Positions 61,993 to 64,000 of a stretch of DNA of 64,000 nucleotides are shown here, one piece after another. The translations under genes and the position numbers were made by a program. Source of the DNA: CAVPPA01 sp963841325 (GTDB lineage Bacteria > Patescibacteriota > Saccharimonadia > Saccharimonadales > UBA4665); NCBI GenBank assembly GCA_963841325.1, contig CAWJBZ010000002.1:1-64000 (forward strand), given 5' to 3'. Each line of letters begins with the position of its first letter. Position 1 is the first letter of the stretch. The notes beneath the pieces were generated by a model. That model did no database searches, was not told where the DNA came from, and saw nothing but the letters and a program-made list of their open reading frames with translations.

Positions 61993-63102
61993 GTGACTAC
62001 AAAAGCAAATGTTCTTGAGTTAAATGGCCAGCCTTATGACGCCATTACGGGTTTGTTGATGGCTAATCATCCAGCCCATCGAGCTGTCAAAGTGATTGAC
62101 GGTATTATTAATCCATCCCATCGAGCACCAGTTGAAGTTACTCCCAAACCCGCTCCAACTAGTTATAAAATTAGAACCAATCAGCCGTCAGATCATCCGA
62201 CCGGACGAGTTTTTGATATCCACCGTTTACCAGGACATCCGGGGGCACATCATCAACCCCAGCACGCCACTACCTTGATGCGCCATGCCGTTCATCGGCC
62301 AGCGACTGCCTTAAAACGTTACACTAAAGTGGTCGCTTCAACTGACAAATTATCTCGGTTACCGCACTTCGATATCGTGCCTAAGCTCTCGATTGACAGC
62401 ATTGACCAAGCTCGCCTAAAGCGAGCCAAGCGGATAGCCAAGAGTAAGTTAGTTAGTCGGTTTGGTAATATTTCCGCACCTCCGACCGCCATTCACCATC
62501 CTAAGCCAGTCTTGGTGACCAAAACCGCTCCACCGCCAGCCCTTAGTTTAAGCCGGCCATCGGACGCCATCTTTGAACAAGCTTTAGCTCGAGCCGATAG
62601 CCACTTGCAGCCAGCTTACAAGCACAAACGAATAAATCACAAAGCCCGTTTGCGACGAATTACTAGTGTCGCGACTGCGACTTTGGCAATTTTATTAATT
62701 ATCGGTTTCGTAGCCTACCAAAATGCCGCCAACATCCAACTACGTATTGCATCTAGCCAAGCCGGGATTAATGCCACGCTACCTAAGTGGCGTCCGGCCG
62801 GGTTTGCTATCGGCAAGTTTTCATATAGCCCCGGTACCGTGGCCATTAATTTCCAAAGCAGTACCGGGAACCGGTCATTTAGTATTACCCAAACAGCTTC
62901 ATCATGGAGCAGTAATACCTTGTTTAATAATTTTGTTTATCCTGATAGTAATTCCTACGAGGCATTACAAGCCGCCGGTAAGACTATTTATACCTATAAT
63001 AATAATGACGCCACCTGGGTCAGTAACGGTATCTGGTACAAATTGGTCAGTGATGGCTCGCTTAGTACCAGTCAATTAGTGACTATCGCCGCCAGCATGT
63101 AA
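61993..63102 (+). CDS. Basic membrane protein with DUF4367-like domain
   Basis: 369 aa, GTG start. Residues 1-220 are basic, His/Pro-rich and probably cytoplasmic. A membrane helix lies at about 224-243 (TSVATATLAILLIIGFVA). The outer domain (about 255-369) has WRPAGFAIGKFSY and NGIWYKLVSDGSL, a DUF4367-like beta fold seen in anti-sigma and stress proteins. Could be an envelope sensor. Confidence 0.65.
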   Translation: MTTKANVLELNGQPYDAITGLLMANHPAHRAVKVIDGIINPSHRAPVEVTPKPAPTSYKIRTNQPSDHPTGRVFDIHRLPGHPGAHHQPQHATTLMRHAVHRPATALKRYTKVVASTDKLSRLPHFDIVPKLSIDSIDQARLKRAKRIAKSKLVSRFGNISAPPTAIHHPKPVLVTKTAPPPALSLSRPSDAIFEQALARADSHLQPAYKHKRINHKARLRRITSVATATLAILLIIGFVAYQNAANIQLRIASSQAGINATLPKWRPAGFAIGKFSYSPGTVAINFQSSTGNRSFSITQTASSWSSNTLFNNFVYPDSNSYEALQAAGKTIYTYNNNDATWVSNGIWYKLVSDGSLSTSQLVTIAASM

Positions 63103-63154
63103 TTAAAGTTCTTCATTTTGCGGTTTATCTGGGAAAGCCTTATACTTCAAGTAC

Positions 63155-64000
63155 ATGGCACCATCTGTTCGTACCCGCTTTGCACCTAGCCCAACCGGCT
63201 CTTTGCATGTCGGTAGTATTCGGACCGCGCTTTTTGCCTGGTTGGTTGCTCGTCATAGCCAGGGACAATTTATTCTCAGAATTGAGGATACCGACCAAGC
63301 CCGCCATATTCAAAGCGCTGAACAACATATTTTTGACAGTTTGCAGGCCTTAGGGCTGAATTACGACGAAGGTCCGGATGTCGGCGGACCCTATGCGCCA
63401 TATCGCCAAAGCGAACGATTATCGACCTACCGAAACTGGGCCCAAAAATTAATAAGTAGTGGCCGAGCTTATGCCGATCCTTACACCCCCGAGGAAGTCC
63501 AATCATTCCGTAACCAAGCCAACCTAGCCAAACAGCCATTTTTGTTCCGTAACCACCGCCCAAATAATCCACCGCTATGGGATGGTACTAAGCCTTTACG
63601 GTTTAAGTCTGATCCCAAAGTTTGCCACTGGCATGATGAAGTGATGGGCGATTTGCATACCGGACCTGAAGTAATAGATGATTTTATATTGATTAAATCA
63701 GATGGATTTCCAACTTATAACTTTGCTCATATTATTGATGATGCCGAGATGAAAATAACCCATATTATTCGGGGCCAAGAGTTTATTGCCAGCATACCCA
63801 ACTATTTAAATGTCTATGAAGCTTTAGATCTAGCACCACCTTTGATGGCCACTATGCCGTACGTCTTAGGGCCAGATGGTAAGAAGAAATTATCTAAACG
63901 TGATGGTGCTAAAGATGTACTTGATTATATTCAGAATGGTTTTTTACCAGACGCTTTAGTCAATTTCATCGCATTACTTGGTTGGAACGACGGGACTGAA
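63155..64000 (+). CDS. gltX: Glutamyl-tRNA synthetase (partial, N-terminal 282 aa)
   Basis: Starts at the ATG at 63155 and runs off the right edge. Class I synthetase: RFAPSPTGSLHVGSIRTAL (HIGH motif), RIEDTD, and KKLSKRDG (KMSKS motif). Charges tRNA-Glu, whose gene lies at 40930 in this window. Bacterial non-discriminating versus discriminating type cannot be judged from this part. Confidence 0.97.
   Translation, partial: MAPSVRTRFAPSPTGSLHVGSIRTALFAWLVARHSQGQFILRIEDTDQARHIQSAEQHIFDSLQALGLNYDEGPDVGGPYAPYRQSERLSTYRNWAQKLISSGRAYADPYTPEEVQSFRNQANLAKQPFLFRNHRPNNPPLWDGTKPLRFKSDPKVCHWHDEVMGDLHTGPEVIDDFILIKSDGFPTYNFAHIIDDAEMKITHIIRGQEFIASIPNYLNVYEALDLAPPLMATMPYVLGPDGKKKLSKRDGAKDVLDYIQNGFLPDALVNFIALLGWNDGTE

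Overview
The window looks like a chromosome segment of a Patescibacteria (CPR) member, most plausibly a Saccharibacteria (TM7)-type genome. This is inferred from gene content: a stand-alone VirB4/TraG-type ATPase, a sortase with an LPxTG-like substrate, a MarP-like CvpA-protease, DUF11, PEGA and kelch surface proteins, and many orphan proteins. TGA is used as a stop. Many AT-rich genes have an extended -10 box (TATGCTAnTAT type) only 8-12 nt before the start codon, so they are probably leaderless.

Layout. 1-3052: membrane-anchored kelch-repeat surface protein, frameshifted in its repeat array and running off the left edge. 3194-10405: T4SS-like ATPase, a replication-relaxation-like protein, a deoxyribosyltransferase-like protein, and a tandem-HTH LuxR-type regulator split by one in-frame TAG. 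10675-19100: orphan genes interleaved with five GC-richer cassettes. 19431-21436: SipW signal peptidase with three camelysin/TasA-like substrates, one only 50 residues. 21616-24423: processive GT2 glycosyltransferase, small membrane protein, second tandem-HTH regulator. 24623-25373: hairpin-framed surface protein. 25763-40860: MarR/MFS efflux pair, SemiSWEET, a 1072-aa LysM/DUF1906 cell-wall protein, ParA-like ATPase, prepilin-like protein, RHH-ParE toxin-antitoxin. 40930-45126: tRNA-Glu, DUF11 sortase substrate, large GC-rich cassette. 45283-64000: zwf, MarP-like protease, VKOR, NRAMP-related transporter, another cassette, VapBC-like pair, MacB-type ABC exporter, tRNA-Ser, membrane ClpC-like ATPase, exonuclease III, tRNA-Leu, sortase, PEGA protein, and the start of gltX.

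Most interesting: at least seven cassettes (about 11555-12090, 13618-14148, 14336-14835, 17129-18002, 18194-18865, 42716-44707, 50105-50746) share one architecture. Each is GC-richer than its surroundings, has genes with strong Shine-Dalgarno sites, and is bounded by a 9-17 bp inverted repeat. In the transcript the 5' leader would pair with the 3' tail. Six have a strong GC hairpin just downstream of the last gene, and several have another hairpin at or near the predicted transcription start. In two cassettes the tail is followed at once by a type III hammerhead ribozyme with complete core and three stems, placed to cut the RNA just after the tail arm. In those same two, the tail arm also covers the Shine-Dalgarno sequence. 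The cassettes mostly encode small membrane proteins of unknown function, several of them under 60 residues. I read this as a family of structure-protected or panhandle (possibly circularised) mRNAs, or as a family of non-autonomous elements. The sequence shows the architecture; the function is inference.
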